Source: UBA6168 sp041163745
GTDB lineage: Bacteria; Bacteroidota; Bacteroidia; Chitinophagales; Saprospiraceae
Assembly: GCA_041163745.1 (NCBI GenBank)
Contig: JBEAQU010000033.1
Location: 91,280-155,279, forward strand
Length of the DNA stretch: 64,000 nt
Reading direction: 5' to 3'
A model generated the notes under the pieces. That model had not been told where the DNA came from. It worked only from the letters and a program-made list of their open reading frames with translations, and searched no databases. Shown here in pieces: positions 27,045 to 36,984 of this stretch. Every line of letters starts with the position of its first letter. The stretch's first letter is position 1. Made by a program: the position numbers and the translations under genes.

Positions 27045-28263
27045 GTTCCTGTTGGTGCATGGCCCTCGCTACCGTCGCCAATGCCGGAACGAAGACATTT
27101 TCAAAATTGAAGGCCGTACGGAAACTGTCATATGCCGACCGGGAGCTCTCCTGGTACCTGTTCAGTACCGCTGAAATCACCGTGGTCAGGTTGTCGGCCG
27201 ATAAGTCCGTGAAATATGCCCAAGGCCATTGCTCGAGGTATTCCCGGAAATGAGCTGTGTCGAAAAGCACCACCGGAAGTCCGACGGCCGCATATTCGTA
27301 TATCTTGTTGGAAGCGGTCCCCAACGTTTTGTTCATCACATCCTGCTTGGTGAATATGGCCAGGCCGATCGTACAGGTCGATGCCAACTGCGGCACACTG
27401 CTGTACAGACTGAAGCCATGGAAGGACAACCGGTCGGCTACCCCGCGGCTGCGGGCTCTCTCCTCCAGGGATGCCTTGTAGCCCGGGTCAATCCAACCCT
27501 TCAGCACCAGTTCCAACGGATGACCGTTCACTTTCCGATCCAATATGTCAATGACGGCCTCGTATCCATGGCCCGGGCCCAGCGCCCCCTGGTAGATCAA
27601 TCGGACCGGTTGGCCGGCCGACAAACGCCGTGCCTGGTAGAATCTTTCATAGAAACGTACCGCCGGAAAGTTGGGTATGACGAAGGTCTCCCGCCGGACG
27701 GCTTCCGCCGGATAGTACGACAGCCGCTCCCGTGCAGGCAGCGAAAAGTAATCCACACAACCGAATATCCGCCGATGGTACCGCACCACCAGCCGCATGA
27801 GGGAAAACCGCCCCATCGGTATATGCTCCGTATCGATGACGTCGTAACTGTTGAACCACGACAAGCCCCGGTAACCCGTCACCGGCAGGACCAACCAATA
27901 GGCCAACAGTCCCAGGTAGTCATGTATCACCACCAACCCGTGCTTCCGGGTCCGCAGACTACGGGCCATGGCCAGGCAGTACCGCGCAAACCGAGCCATT
28001 TTCCATATGCTCGATTTGGCAGCGGCTTCCTGGACATCGTAACATCGCCCGACCTCCTTTAACAAGGGCCGTTGGGGATAGGATGCCGGGTCGAAACGGA
28101 TGTTGTTCCGCAACATGGTGACGGATCGGAAATACCCGGACAAAACCAAAATGGCATTCAGGGTGGGCGGCTCCGGCAACCCGCTGTACATGCAGACCAA
28201 CACGTCCTTGCCCTTGGCATACCGCCATATCGGGTCCATATTATCATCCGACTGTTTTGTCAT
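27031..28263 (-). CDS. Glycosyltransferase, GT-B fold (GT4-like)
   Basis: 410 residues. The N-terminal half has VVIHDYLGLLAYWLVLP and FNSYDVIDTEHIPMGR; the C-terminal donor domain has VRLIYQGALGPGHGYEAVIDIL and ASNKIYEYAAVGLPVVLFD with the conserved glutamate. Probably adds a sugar from a nucleotide donor to the lipid-linked repeat in the cytoplasm. Overlaps the following oxidoreductase gene by 14 bases. Confidence 0.82.
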   Translation of the reverse strand: MTKQSDDNMDPIWRYAKGKDVLVCMYSGLPEPPTLNAILVLSGYFRSVTMLRNNIRFDPASYPQRPLLKEVGRCYDVQEAAAKSSIWKMARFARYCLAMARSLRTRKHGLVVIHDYLGLLAYWLVLPVTGYRGLSWFNSYDVIDTEHIPMGRFSLMRLVVRYHRRIFGCVDYFSLPARERLSYYPAEAVRRETFVIPNFPAVRFYERFYQARRLSAGQPVRLIYQGALGPGHGYEAVIDILDRKVNGHPLELVLKGWIDPGYKASLEERARSRGVADRLSFHGFSLYSSVPQLASTCTIGLAIFTKQDVMNKTLGTASNKIYEYAAVGLPVVLFDTAHFREYLEQWPWAYFTDLSADNLTTVISAVLNRYQESSRSAYDSFRTAFNFENVFVPALATVARAMHQQEHVTR

Positions 28264-28309
28264 TGGCTACGACTTGGTTGGACCTCCTTCCGACAAACTC
28301 GGAAAAGGG

Positions 28310-29674
28310 TCAGATCTCCAGCTTTAAATAGTTGCGGAACACCCATTTCACGCCGAAATAGAAAAGGATGATTTTGTAAAGGTGTCCGAAGACGGACAGC
28401 ACACTCGTCTCCACCTGAATGCACCCGGAGAATATCACCGGAATCCAAAGCAGAAACGCCGGTGAACTCCCCGCGGAGGTTCGGAACACCCAGGCATTTA
28501 TCTGGTTGAAGAGCCATCCGTAGAAGAACATGAAGACAGCGCCGCCCAGGATACCGAAATTGACATAGGCGTCGCCCAGTTGCCCGATGTCCATCGAGGT
28601 CGGACCCTCCAACTCGAATCCGGTGAAACGCTTCATGTTCTCAGAGCCGCCGATCTTCGGTTTGTCCGGCCAAAGGAACCGGGGCACCAACGAGGCGGCG
28701 ATGGCGCCGAATATCGTTTCGCCCCGGGCGAAAGGCTCGTATTCCGGTACATACCGGATGGCCATGGCGGTCAAGGATCCTTGGTTGGTGCGGTCCAAGA
28801 CCCCGCTCAGCACCGCATTGCTGAACAACAGGGCCGGATTGGATACCCGGTCGCCCATCAATTCCTGAAACACCGTGGCCTTGCTCCCCATTCCCGATGC
28901 GTTGGCATCATACCAGGTCCGGGTCCGGAATTCGTATTTGATGGATTGTAGAAAGACCAGGATGACGATTCCGATGGCCGCCACCCCTATTTTTTTCAGG
29001 AAACTGACATGGTATTTCATCAGGAGCACGAACATCACGAACATCCCCATGAACACCAGCTCGGTGAACATCCCGTACCGGATCGATTTGATCACCGGAA
29101 TCAGGAACATTCCGATCAGATATGGCTGCCGCGCCTCGTGCCCGGAAAAGAACAGGTACAGGCCACCCGCATAAATCAGGAGAGAACCGTATATGAACGG
29201 CAATCGGATGATGCTTGGTGCGACGGGCACCAGGAACGTGAACATGACACCCGCCCAGAACAATTTGATACCCACCTCCTGGTTGTCCGCCAACCAACGC
29301 TCTATGTCCTGCAGCCGTTGCTTGTGGTCAATGCGGATGTCCTTGGACGGCAGGTAGACCCCCGCCATGAGGGCGAGGGTTCCCGGGAAGGCGACACGGA
29401 AGTACTTTTCCGCATCGATGACCATGACATTGAATCCCAGGTACCAGCTGTTGTCCTCCGGCAGGGTATACATGATGGCGGGGGATAACAGGTAACTCAC
29501 GATGGCACTGAGTACCAGGACGTCCAACGGCCGTACCTCCTTCCCCAGATGCCAGAGGAAATCGGTGAAGACCAGCGCCATCAGAACCAGGCTGACGGAC
29601 AGGACATGCTCCAGCACCATCGCGGGTGCCGCAACCCAGGCCAGTAACAGGAGCAGACAAATCGCAAATCTCAT
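28310..29674 (-). CDS. Wzy-like O-antigen/capsule repeat polymerase
   Basis: 454 residues, about 11-12 hydrophobic segments across the whole length with one larger loop in the second half. The loop segment ASLVPRFLWPDKPKIGG and the following TSMDIGQLGDAYVNFG are seen in oligosaccharide-repeat-unit polymerases. It would join undecaprenyl-linked repeat units on the periplasmic side. It is the only polymerase-like gene in the locus. No Wzx-type flippase was found with it; an ABC exporter is encoded at 52065-54276 instead. A ligase role is an alternative. Confidence 0.78.
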   Translation of the reverse strand: MRFAICLLLLLAWVAAPAMVLEHVLSVSLVLMALVFTDFLWHLGKEVRPLDVLVLSAIVSYLLSPAIMYTLPEDNSWYLGFNVMVIDAEKYFRVAFPGTLALMAGVYLPSKDIRIDHKQRLQDIERWLADNQEVGIKLFWAGVMFTFLVPVAPSIIRLPFIYGSLLIYAGGLYLFFSGHEARQPYLIGMFLIPVIKSIRYGMFTELVFMGMFVMFVLLMKYHVSFLKKIGVAAIGIVILVFLQSIKYEFRTRTWYDANASGMGSKATVFQELMGDRVSNPALLFSNAVLSGVLDRTNQGSLTAMAIRYVPEYEPFARGETIFGAIAASLVPRFLWPDKPKIGGSENMKRFTGFELEGPTSMDIGQLGDAYVNFGILGGAVFMFFYGWLFNQINAWVFRTSAGSSPAFLLWIPVIFSGCIQVETSVLSVFGHLYKIILFYFGVKWVFRNYLKLEI

Positions 29675-29764
29675 GTGGACGGGTTATCGGCGACAGGGCT
29701 TCCCCTGCCTGTTCTTTTCGGTATGGGGTTGTCGGGATCCGGAAGGGACAAATAGCTTGCCGCT

Positions 29765-30868
29765 TCAGGTCAGCTCGGCGATGCGCGCAGCGAAACGGGG
29801 GAACGAGAATGTGTCCTGCAAGCGACGGTAACCGGCTTCCCCCATCTCCGCACACCGCTCGGGATCCTCCATCAGCCGGCTCACTGCGTCTTCTATCGTA
29901 TCGGGTGTCGGGTCAATCAGGAAACCTGACACCCCGTGGGATATCACATCCGTCGTGCCGCAGCCCAAAGACCCGATACAGGCTTTACGGTAGGCCATGG
30001 CTTCCAGGAAGACGATGCCGAACCCTTCACCGGAACTGGGCAACAGGAAAAACCCACACTGTGCGTATAGCGCCTTGAGCTCCTCGTCGGTCACACCGCT
30101 CCGGATCCGGACGAGGTCCGATACCCCCAGGTCGGCCGCCAAGCGGCGGTGCCGCTCCAGGTCGTCGCCATGGGCTATCAGCCGGTATTCCCAACCGAGC
30201 GCCCGCATCCGGTCCTGCAGCCGGCCAATGGCCTGTATGCTCTTGTCGATCCCCTTGTAGCCCTCGCCCTTGTCGAGGCGCGTGATGGACAGGAAGTAGG
30301 GCTCGCGCCGCAAAGGGACAGAGCCGCCGTCCCAATCCGACGGAATGGTATTGAAAATCGGAGCCACACGGTCCGAAGCCACCCCGTTCGTTCGGGAAAA
30401 TGTCTGTCGGGTGTACTGGCTGACCGCCCAGAAGGCATCGATGTACCGGTAGAACGGAGCCAGATTGCCCCGGCGGTACCAGGCCTCGAAACCGTGCAGG
30501 ATGCACACTGTCCGCACCCCGGTCGACATACGCCCGAACAAGGCCAGCGGCGCGAAGTTCAACAGTCCGACAACCAGCAGGTCGGGCTTCCCGGACAGGA
30601 ACTGCCATAGGATCCGCGCCAGGAACAGGGCTTTGCTGCCGCCGGCTCCCCGGTACGGCCCCACCGCCCCCGCATCGTTGAGCGTCAGGACGGTACATAC
30701 TGCACCGGGCTGCTGCCGGATGGCCTCGACCAGGTTCCGGTTGAACCGGTGGATACCGCCGTTGCCGGCATAATTGGACAGCAGGCACAGCACCCGCTTC
30801 GGGGCCGCCGCACGGATTCCGTCTTTCGTATCGGTCTTTTTCAACACCTCGGTTTGATTATTTGCCAC
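29765..30868 (-). CDS. Glycosyltransferase family 4
   Basis: 367 residues with a GTG start at 30868, overlapping the upstream gene by 11 bases. GT-B fold: RVLCLLSNYAGNGGIHRFNRNLVEAI at the start; the donor domain has FLSITRLDKGEGYKGID and the E-x7-E motif in GEGFGIVFLEAMAYRKACIG. One of five consecutive GT-B transferase genes that probably build the main repeat. Confidence 0.9.
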   Translation of the reverse strand: MANNQTEVLKKTDTKDGIRAAAPKRVLCLLSNYAGNGGIHRFNRNLVEAIRQQPGAVCTVLTLNDAGAVGPYRGAGGSKALFLARILWQFLSGKPDLLVVGLLNFAPLALFGRMSTGVRTVCILHGFEAWYRRGNLAPFYRYIDAFWAVSQYTRQTFSRTNGVASDRVAPIFNTIPSDWDGGSVPLRREPYFLSITRLDKGEGYKGIDKSIQAIGRLQDRMRALGWEYRLIAHGDDLERHRRLAADLGVSDLVRIRSGVTDEELKALYAQCGFFLLPSSGEGFGIVFLEAMAYRKACIGSLGCGTTDVISHGVSGFLIDPTPDTIEDAVSRLMEDPERCAEMGEAGYRRLQDTFSFPRFAARIAELT

Positions 30869-32063
30869 TATGGACCGCCATGCCGGTCTGCCCCACGGCG
30901 GTTCCAGAACCTGTCAGCCGCCGGATATGGTCGGCGTATCGGTCACCGTAATCGGACCAGGCAAGGGATTTCCGCCGGATGTCCTTCGCCGCGTCCTCCT
31001 TCATCCGCTGCAATTCCTCCGGATGCCCGTACAAGCGTTCCAGCCGGCCACGGATGACATCGGGCTGGCGAATCGGAACCAAAAAGCCGTTGACACCATC
31101 CCGGATGACATCCTCTCCGGCCGAATTGGTGCTGGCAATCACCGGCACACCACAGCCCATCATCTGCGGAATGACCATGCCGAAGCCGTCCTGGATGGAG
31201 GGCATCACCCCCACGTCACACCGGGCCAACAATCCCGGCAGCTCGTAATGGTTGACGTGACCGAAGAATTTCCAGTTGGGCTGCCGATATTGCTCCACCG
31301 TCGACCGCATCTCGGCGTCCACCTTTCCAATGAACCAGGCCTCCCACTTGTCCGGCGGGATCTCCAACCCGCGAAGGGCTTGGAAAAGATATACCAGCCC
31401 TTTCTGGACGGTCAGGTTGCCGAGATACACGATCCGGAAAACGGAACCGGACGGAGCGGCGGGGCCAGGTTGGAAGATATCACTGGTTCCGTAGTTGTTC
31501 AGCAACAATTTGTGCTCCGGAATGCCTTCCGCTACAAACGTACGGCGTGCGAACAGGGAGGGAATGGAAATGTAGTCCGCTTCCTCATATTCCTGCAACT
31601 CTTTTTCGATGGTCCTGGGGTCGATGCGGAAATCGATGCCGAACTTTCCATACTCCTCCCGCAACAGGACATCCTGGTGGACGATATGCGCCGAGCCGCG
31701 CTCCAGCACACGAACCATACCCAAGGACCGCGCCTTGCGAAGGGAATGCAGGGACATCCCGCTCCATCCGATGAACACCTTTTGCCCGGCATACCGGGAA
31801 AGCTGTCCGGCCACCCATCTGTCAAACCATTCGTTCCATCGGTGTGGCTCCGGCCGCAGCCGCATCAGTACCGCCAAAGGTACCGCCGTCCGGATTTTGT
31901 CCACCGGAATGTCCTCCTTGTCCAACCGCCCCGCGAAACGCCGCATCAACCTGTTGCGCCGATAGGCATAAGTGGTGAACAAGCCTCCGAGCATACCTCG
32001 GGCGGACAACTCTTCCGCAAGGTTGAATGCATGAAATTTTCCGGAACAGGATACGATGACCAT
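30858..32063 (-). CDS. Glycosyltransferase, GT-B fold (GT4-like)
   Basis: 401 residues from the ATG at 32063 (MVIVSCSGKFHAFNLAEEL); the frame stays open for 117 codons upstream but overlaps the neighbouring gene and has no resemblance. The N-terminus is of the type that binds the acceptor; the donor domain has VFRIVYLGNLTVQKGLVYL and DGFGMVIPQMMGCGVPVIAS with the family E-to-Q position. Its stop overlaps the next gene by 11 bases. Confidence 0.85.
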   Translation of the reverse strand: MVIVSCSGKFHAFNLAEELSARGMLGGLFTTYAYRRNRLMRRFAGRLDKEDIPVDKIRTAVPLAVLMRLRPEPHRWNEWFDRWVAGQLSRYAGQKVFIGWSGMSLHSLRKARSLGMVRVLERGSAHIVHQDVLLREEYGKFGIDFRIDPRTIEKELQEYEEADYISIPSLFARRTFVAEGIPEHKLLLNNYGTSDIFQPGPAAPSGSVFRIVYLGNLTVQKGLVYLFQALRGLEIPPDKWEAWFIGKVDAEMRSTVEQYRQPNWKFFGHVNHYELPGLLARCDVGVMPSIQDGFGMVIPQMMGCGVPVIASTNSAGEDVIRDGVNGFLVPIRQPDVIRGRLERLYGHPEELQRMKEDAAKDIRRKSLAWSDYGDRYADHIRRLTGSGTAVGQTGMAVHSGK

Positions 32064-32169
32064 GATGATGCCGATGGGTCCGGACCCGGGTTCGCCCCTG
32101 GTCCGTTGGTGGTGGTTTCCGGTGAAAAGGTGGGCGGACCTTGCCTGTCCGACCCTTCCCCGGGTTGGT

Positions 32170-33192
32170 TCACAACAGGGCGGCCAAGGCGGCAGCGGCC
32201 TGTGCCGCCCGCTCGCGGTAGGTGTACCTGTCCGCAACGGAGCGGTCCCGTGCCCGGCGGCGAACAGCAGCGGCTTCTTCCGACGGCATCGACAGCAGCT
32301 GCCGAGCCACTCCGACCATGTCTTCCTTGTTCCGGTACAGGAAGATTTCCTGCCCTTCCCGGAAAAATTCACGGTGCTCCGGGCTGTCCGGTGCCAGCAG
32401 GATGCCCCCGGCACCCGGCACCTCGAACGTACGCATATTGTGGTTCCCCACGTTGTGCGGCCGGAAGATGTTCAACTGCACCCGGTACGCCCGGATGGTC
32501 CGCCAATATTCCAGGCCGTATACGGCGTCATGGATACGGACATGGGGCAGCCGGGGCAGCCGTCCCTCCCAGCCATGACCGAACACATCCAGGGCGACGC
32601 CCCCCTTCGCCATGGCCAGCAGGTGTTCCACCCGGGTCTCGTCCGGATTGCCGACGAAACAAGCCCTCGCTATTTCCGGAACCTCCTCGATGGCCGCATA
32701 ATCCGCCTCCGGCAATTCCATGGCGAACGGCAGCCTGGCCGTGGCTATGCCGTACGAAGATGATATCCGCTCCATGACCGCCCGGCTGTAACACAAATGC
32801 AGGTCGTACAGACCGATGCTGTCGGTCACGTTACGGTTGCCACTGCCACGGCTGGAAAACAGGAAAGGATGGTCGGGATTGTAGTTGGCCAGGCGGATGC
32901 CACGGTCCCGCAACGCTTGCAAGACAGCCGGCGTGACCCGCATCCCCTTGAACACCCACACAACATCCGGCCTTTCCTGCTCCACCGCCGCCAGCAAGCC
33001 TTCGCCTACGGTCCGGTGGATACGGGACAAGCCCAGCCGGTACAATACCTTGTGTACCGGGGAAGCGTGGTAGTAGTCGTTGAAAACCTCTTCCGCCGGA
33101 TAGGTGAAGACGGTGGCGTGGTCTGCCAGGTACCGTACGTAATGATGCTCCAATGCCCAGGACTGGAATTGTCCCGCTATCAATATCCTCAA
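32170..33192 (-). CDS. Glycosyltransferase, CgeB/GT1-like
   Basis: 340 residues if started at the TTG at 33192 (giving MRILIAGQFQSWALE), which overlaps the stop of the upstream gene as TTGA; the frame is open for 209 codons further upstream but that part is the shadow of the neighbouring gene. No ATG exists near the conserved start. The donor half carries NHNMRTFEVPGAGGILLAP and EHREFFREGQEIFLY, typical of the Glyco_trans_1_2 (CgeB-like) group. The non-ATG, overlapping start implies translational coupling. Confidence 0.82.
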   Translation of the reverse strand: MRILIAGQFQSWALEHHYVRYLADHATVFTYPAEEVFNDYYHASPVHKVLYRLGLSRIHRTVGEGLLAAVEQERPDVVWVFKGMRVTPAVLQALRDRGIRLANYNPDHPFLFSSRGSGNRNVTDSIGLYDLHLCYSRAVMERISSSYGIATARLPFAMELPEADYAAIEEVPEIARACFVGNPDETRVEHLLAMAKGGVALDVFGHGWEGRLPRLPHVRIHDAVYGLEYWRTIRAYRVQLNIFRPHNVGNHNMRTFEVPGAGGILLAPDSPEHREFFREGQEIFLYRNKEDMVGVARQLLSMPSEEAAAVRRRARDRSVADRYTYRERAAQAAAALAALL

Positions 33193-34439
33193 TGCTTCGC
33201 GGATAGGGTGGTCGCCGCCTGTCCGTCCTGCCGCCCCGAAACCATGTCGGAGGGAACATGCAAGACAGCCAGCAACGCACGGATGATCGATTGGTAACTG
33301 TAGGTTGCAACCCGCCGGGCGGATGCAAGACCCATGACGGAACGCTCCGCTGACGAAAGGCCCAGGAGGGTGTCCAACCGGTCCGACAAGGCAGCGACAT
33401 CGCCGGTCGGAAACGTATATCCGTTCACCCCTTCCTCCACCAGGTCGGCAGCACTGCCCGTCATGTCTGACAATATCAGGGGCAGGTGGAAATTCATGGC
33501 CTCGTTCGTGGACAATCCCCAGGTCTCGCCTTCGCCGGAACACATCACGAAAACATCCGCACAGGCATAGTACTCCGCAATCACACCCTGGTTCACAAAC
33601 CCGGTGAGCAGCACGGATGACGAAAGGCCTGCGCCTTCGATGTAAGCCTCCATCTCGGGTCGAAGAGCTCCGTCCCCGACCATCACCAGAAAGGCTTGCG
33701 AACGAAGCCTGCACCGGTCGAACGCCGCCAGCAGGTCCATCGGCCTTTTCTTGCCAATGTATTTCCCGGAAAAAAGCAGCACTTTTTTTCGGATCGGTAT
33801 GCCCAGGGCCGCCCGGCAAGCTTCGCGGCGGACGGCCAACCGGCTATGGTCGGCGGCGAATCGCCCGTTGTCCACCGCATAGGGGGCAAAGGCCAGCCGA
33901 TCGTCCGGCACACCGTACCGCTTGTAGAACAACCGGTTCTGATTGCCTATGTACAGAAACCGGTGCGGCAGCCGGAACAAAATCCGACCGAACACCCATC
34001 TCCGCAGAAATAGGGAACGGCCGCTGCGACACCGCTCATGTATGTCGGGGCTTTCCCCCCGCAGACAGACCGTATGCCCCGTCAGACGGGCCGCCACCAA
34101 AGTCAGCAGATGGGTCAGATACCCCCACCCGTGCACAATCACCACACTTTTTGGCGCCCGCCGCAGGAAACCGACCACCGCCGGATTGAACAAACCCCAG
34201 AAACTGTAGATTCCCGCCCGGGAAATGGCCTTGTTCTGGAGGAATACCGCCCGGTATCCCTCCAGAACGGGCAAGTCCCATTTTACGTCCACCCCGAATT
34301 CCCGGTCTTTCTCCCCATCCAGGCCATGCCTGGAACAGTACAGCACGGTCAACGCAATGGAAGGATGCGCAGCCATCTCCCGATAGAGCGGGGCAAAATA
34401 CTGGATGGGGTGCGAATTCAGGTATATGATGTTGGTCAT
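33189..34439 (-). CDS. Glycosyltransferase family 4
   Basis: 416 residues from the ATG at 34439 (MTNIIYLNSHPIQYFAPLY); the start overlaps the upstream stop as ATGA. The N-terminus (NSHPIQYFAPLYREM) is characteristic of a GT4 subgroup common in polysaccharide loci. The donor domain has VLLFSGKYIGKKRPMDLL and EGETWGLSTNEAMNFHLPL. Longer open frame upstream is out of the real gene. Fits in a chain of three genes joined by 4-base overlaps. Confidence 0.9.
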   Translation of the reverse strand: MTNIIYLNSHPIQYFAPLYREMAAHPSIALTVLYCSRHGLDGEKDREFGVDVKWDLPVLEGYRAVFLQNKAISRAGIYSFWGLFNPAVVGFLRRAPKSVVIVHGWGYLTHLLTLVAARLTGHTVCLRGESPDIHERCRSGRSLFLRRWVFGRILFRLPHRFLYIGNQNRLFYKRYGVPDDRLAFAPYAVDNGRFAADHSRLAVRREACRAALGIPIRKKVLLFSGKYIGKKRPMDLLAAFDRCRLRSQAFLVMVGDGALRPEMEAYIEGAGLSSSVLLTGFVNQGVIAEYYACADVFVMCSGEGETWGLSTNEAMNFHLPLILSDMTGSAADLVEEGVNGYTFPTGDVAALSDRLDTLLGLSSAERSVMGLASARRVATYSYQSIIRALLAVLHVPSDMVSGRQDGQAATTLSAKH

Positions 34440-35815
34440 GTCGGTTCGATGGTATCGGCGGAGGCGTATGCCAACAGTCCTCGGTACTCTTCGACCACCC
34501 TGGCATTGTGCCAGGATTGGCTGGCGACGGTCCGTGTCACCGGCTGGTATCGGAAAGTGCGTATCTTCTCCCACAAATCGCCGGCATCGCCCATCCGGAA
34601 GGTCCGGCACAGGTCTCCGTAATATTCCGCCAACTCCGCACAGCCCCCGATGTCGGAGGTGATGACGTTGGCACCGCAGGCGATGGCCTCGTGCAGGGTC
34701 AAGGGACCAATCTCCACCCATTCCGACGGAATCACCACGCAATGGGCACTGCGCAAGACTTCCCGGACCTGCTCCGCCGGCAGGATACCCAGCTGACGGA
34801 TGTCCGGCCTCCGGGCCGCTTCCGCCAGCCTGTCGGACAACTCCCCATCCAGCGCTTCCGCTCCTCCCATTAACAGGAGCTCCCTGCCCGCATCCGGCGG
34901 AGATCCCATCCAGGCCCGAAGTAGCGTCGCGATGCCCTTGACCCGCTTGAACCGTCCGATGAACACGAATGTCGTCCGGTCGGACTCCGCCCGACCGTCT
35001 CCGGTAGGTCCGCCTTCCGTTTTCGAAAGGAAAACCTCGTCGATCCCGTGCCGGATCATGGCGATCCGGTCGGCCGGCACATCCAGCCGACGAAGCAACA
35101 GCTCGACTTGCCTGGAGAACACCAGCCATCGGTCCACCTGGTTGACGAACGCGCCGTATGTCCGGATCTGCGCCGCCAGGTACCGGCGCAACTGGAAAGG
35201 TACCGGCGCACCGGCCGGAAAGACCTTCCGCTCCGGAAGCAAGGCGGCTATCGCCCGAACAATCGGAACGGGCCATCCGCTGCGGGCCTGCAACAGGCAG
35301 GCCGTACAGACTGCCGCAGACGGACGGATGGTACAGAAGGATTTTTCGAAATATAACAAGGTTCCCTTCGGACAACTCTCCGGAACATGATAGGAATACA
35401 AGACCCTTATGCCCGGAAAAAGCCGACGGGATGCCTCGATAAGACTCGTGTTGATCAATGGGGAAACCGCATGCAGGTGCAGCAGCTGTATGGATCGGTC
35501 CGAACCGTACCAGGCCGACAGGACACCTTCCCAAGCGGCCGCCCAAGCAGGGTCATACCGGCTGTAGATCTCAAAAGTGTCGGGGTGGTTGGAACAGGCG
35601 ATCACCGGAATGTCGTCCTGGCGATAATGCGCCGCCCGCAGGTGGCCGTCCCGGTACAAGGGTTCCATACCGTCCAGCTGCTCGTCCGTGGCACCGGCGA
35701 TGACCAGCGGCTCATGCCCGCTCCGCAGCAGGTACAAAGCCAACCAACGGACATACGATTCCGATCCGCCCCAATAATGCGGGGGGTAGCCGTATGTGGC
35801 CAGTATGATTCTCAA
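34436..35815 (-). CDS. Glycosyltransferase family 4
   Basis: 459 residues if started at the TTG at 35815 (MRIILATYGYPPHYWGGSE), the conserved GT4 start; a GTG at 35869 would add 18 residues rich in arginine and proline. The acceptor domain is long and cysteine-containing (FEKSFCTIRPSAAVCTACLL), suggesting a bound metal or disulfide-like cluster as in some GT4 proteins. The donor domain has FVFIGRFKRVKGIATLL and IGPLTLHEAIACGANVITS. Ends in an ATGA overlap with the next transferase. Confidence 0.87.
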   Translation of the reverse strand: MRIILATYGYPPHYWGGSESYVRWLALYLLRSGHEPLVIAGATDEQLDGMEPLYRDGHLRAAHYRQDDIPVIACSNHPDTFEIYSRYDPAWAAAWEGVLSAWYGSDRSIQLLHLHAVSPLINTSLIEASRRLFPGIRVLYSYHVPESCPKGTLLYFEKSFCTIRPSAAVCTACLLQARSGWPVPIVRAIAALLPERKVFPAGAPVPFQLRRYLAAQIRTYGAFVNQVDRWLVFSRQVELLLRRLDVPADRIAMIRHGIDEVFLSKTEGGPTGDGRAESDRTTFVFIGRFKRVKGIATLLRAWMGSPPDAGRELLLMGGAEALDGELSDRLAEAARRPDIRQLGILPAEQVREVLRSAHCVVIPSEWVEIGPLTLHEAIACGANVITSDIGGCAELAEYYGDLCRTFRMGDAGDLWEKIRTFRYQPVTRTVASQSWHNARVVEEYRGLLAYASADTIEPT

Positions 35816-35880
35816 CGCAATACCATGGTTGTTCGCAGCGGGTCGGGGCCTGCCCCGTATCACCCGCACAAGACGCAGGT

Positions 35881-36984
35881 TTAGGAAAGAACCGTCCGAA
35901 TACGGTCGACGACTTCGAATACGTCTTCGTCCGTCAACTGGTTATTGGAAGGAAGACACAGGATCCTGTCCGCTATGGATTCGGATACAGGCATCGGTTG
36001 GTAGGGTGCTACGGCGGGAAGCGTGTTCAGGGAAGGATAGAAATACCGTCGGGGCAGGATCTGATGGGCGACCAGGTCTTTTTCCACCGCCAGCAACTGC
36101 TGTTCGGTATCGAATATCACCGGCATGTAACTGAAATTGTATGCCGCCGGGTCGAATTGCTGGAACCGGATGGCCGGCATGTCTTTCAAGCCTTGGTGAT
36201 ACAAGCCGAATATGTCCCGCCGCCGGGCAATGACTTGGTCCAGGTAAGGCAAATTGGCCAGGCCGAGTGCCGCATGGATCTCCGTCATCTTACCATTGGT
36301 CCCATCCTCCACGACTTCCTTGGCGGCGTCATATCCGAAAAAGCGAAGCCGCTGGAGCCGCTGATGCAGGTCGTCGTCCAGGGTGATGCAGGCGCCGCCC
36401 TCCCCGGTATTGAATATTTTGGTGGCGTGGAAGCTGGTGGCGGAGACATCCCCGTGCTCCAGCACGGAACGACCCTGGTACCGGACGCCCACCGCGTGGG
36501 CGGCGTCATAAATCACCTTCAGGTTCCTGCGGCGGGCGATGTCCGCGATGGCTTCCGTATCACAGGGATTGCTGAAGACATGGACCGCCATGATGGCCGT
36601 TGTCCGATGGGTGATGGCTCGCTCGATCTTGGCCGGGTCGATGTTCAGGGTGTGGGGGTCGATGTCCACGAATACCGGCGTGCATTGCTCCCATCGGATC
36701 GCACTCGCCGTCGCCACCCAGGAGAAGGGCGTCGTAATGACCTCCCCTTTGATGTCCAATGCCTTGATGGCCAATTGTAAGGCGATGGTGCCGTTGACGA
36801 GGGTGACGATGTTGCGCACCGGCAGATATTCCCGCAGTTCCGCTTCCAGCCGTTGTACCAAGGGGCCGTTGTGGGTCAAGACCCCCGATTCCCAGGGTGT
36901 GCGGAGCAAGGAGAGATATTCCTCCAGCGACGCCAGGGAAGGACTGGAGACAACCCTTAATTTACTTTTTTCAACAGTTCGCAT
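35881..36984 (-). CDS. DegT/DnrJ/EryC1/StrS-family sugar aminotransferase
   Basis: 367 residues from the ATG at 36984; starts further up overlap the preceding gene. A PLP enzyme that aminates keto-sugar nucleotides: the PLP lysine (about residue 185) is in SFHATKIFNTGEGGA, with VIYDAAHAVG holding the aspartate that contacts PLP and TPFSWVATASAI earlier. The SFHATK-FNT-EGG form is that of aminases acting on 4-keto (or 3-keto) 6-deoxyhexoses. It overlaps the ketoreductase gene by 14 bases and follows a 2,3-dehydratase, suggesting a 4-amino-2,4,6-trideoxyhexose product; that is inferred. Confidence 0.92.
   Translation of the reverse strand: MRTVEKSKLRVVSSPSLASLEEYLSLLRTPWESGVLTHNGPLVQRLEAELREYLPVRNIVTLVNGTIALQLAIKALDIKGEVITTPFSWVATASAIRWEQCTPVFVDIDPHTLNIDPAKIERAITHRTTAIMAVHVFSNPCDTEAIADIARRRNLKVIYDAAHAVGVRYQGRSVLEHGDVSATSFHATKIFNTGEGGACITLDDDLHQRLQRLRFFGYDAAKEVVEDGTNGKMTEIHAALGLANLPYLDQVIARRRDIFGLYHQGLKDMPAIRFQQFDPAAYNFSYMPVIFDTEQQLLAVEKDLVAHQILPRRYFYPSLNTLPAVAPYQPMPVSESIADRILCLPSNNQLTDEDVFEVVDRIRTVLS

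Noticed and set aside
30870..32777. Plus-strand open frame of 635 codons across two glycosyltransferase genes
   Set aside because: Spans a gene boundary and has no domain resemblance; antisense shadow.
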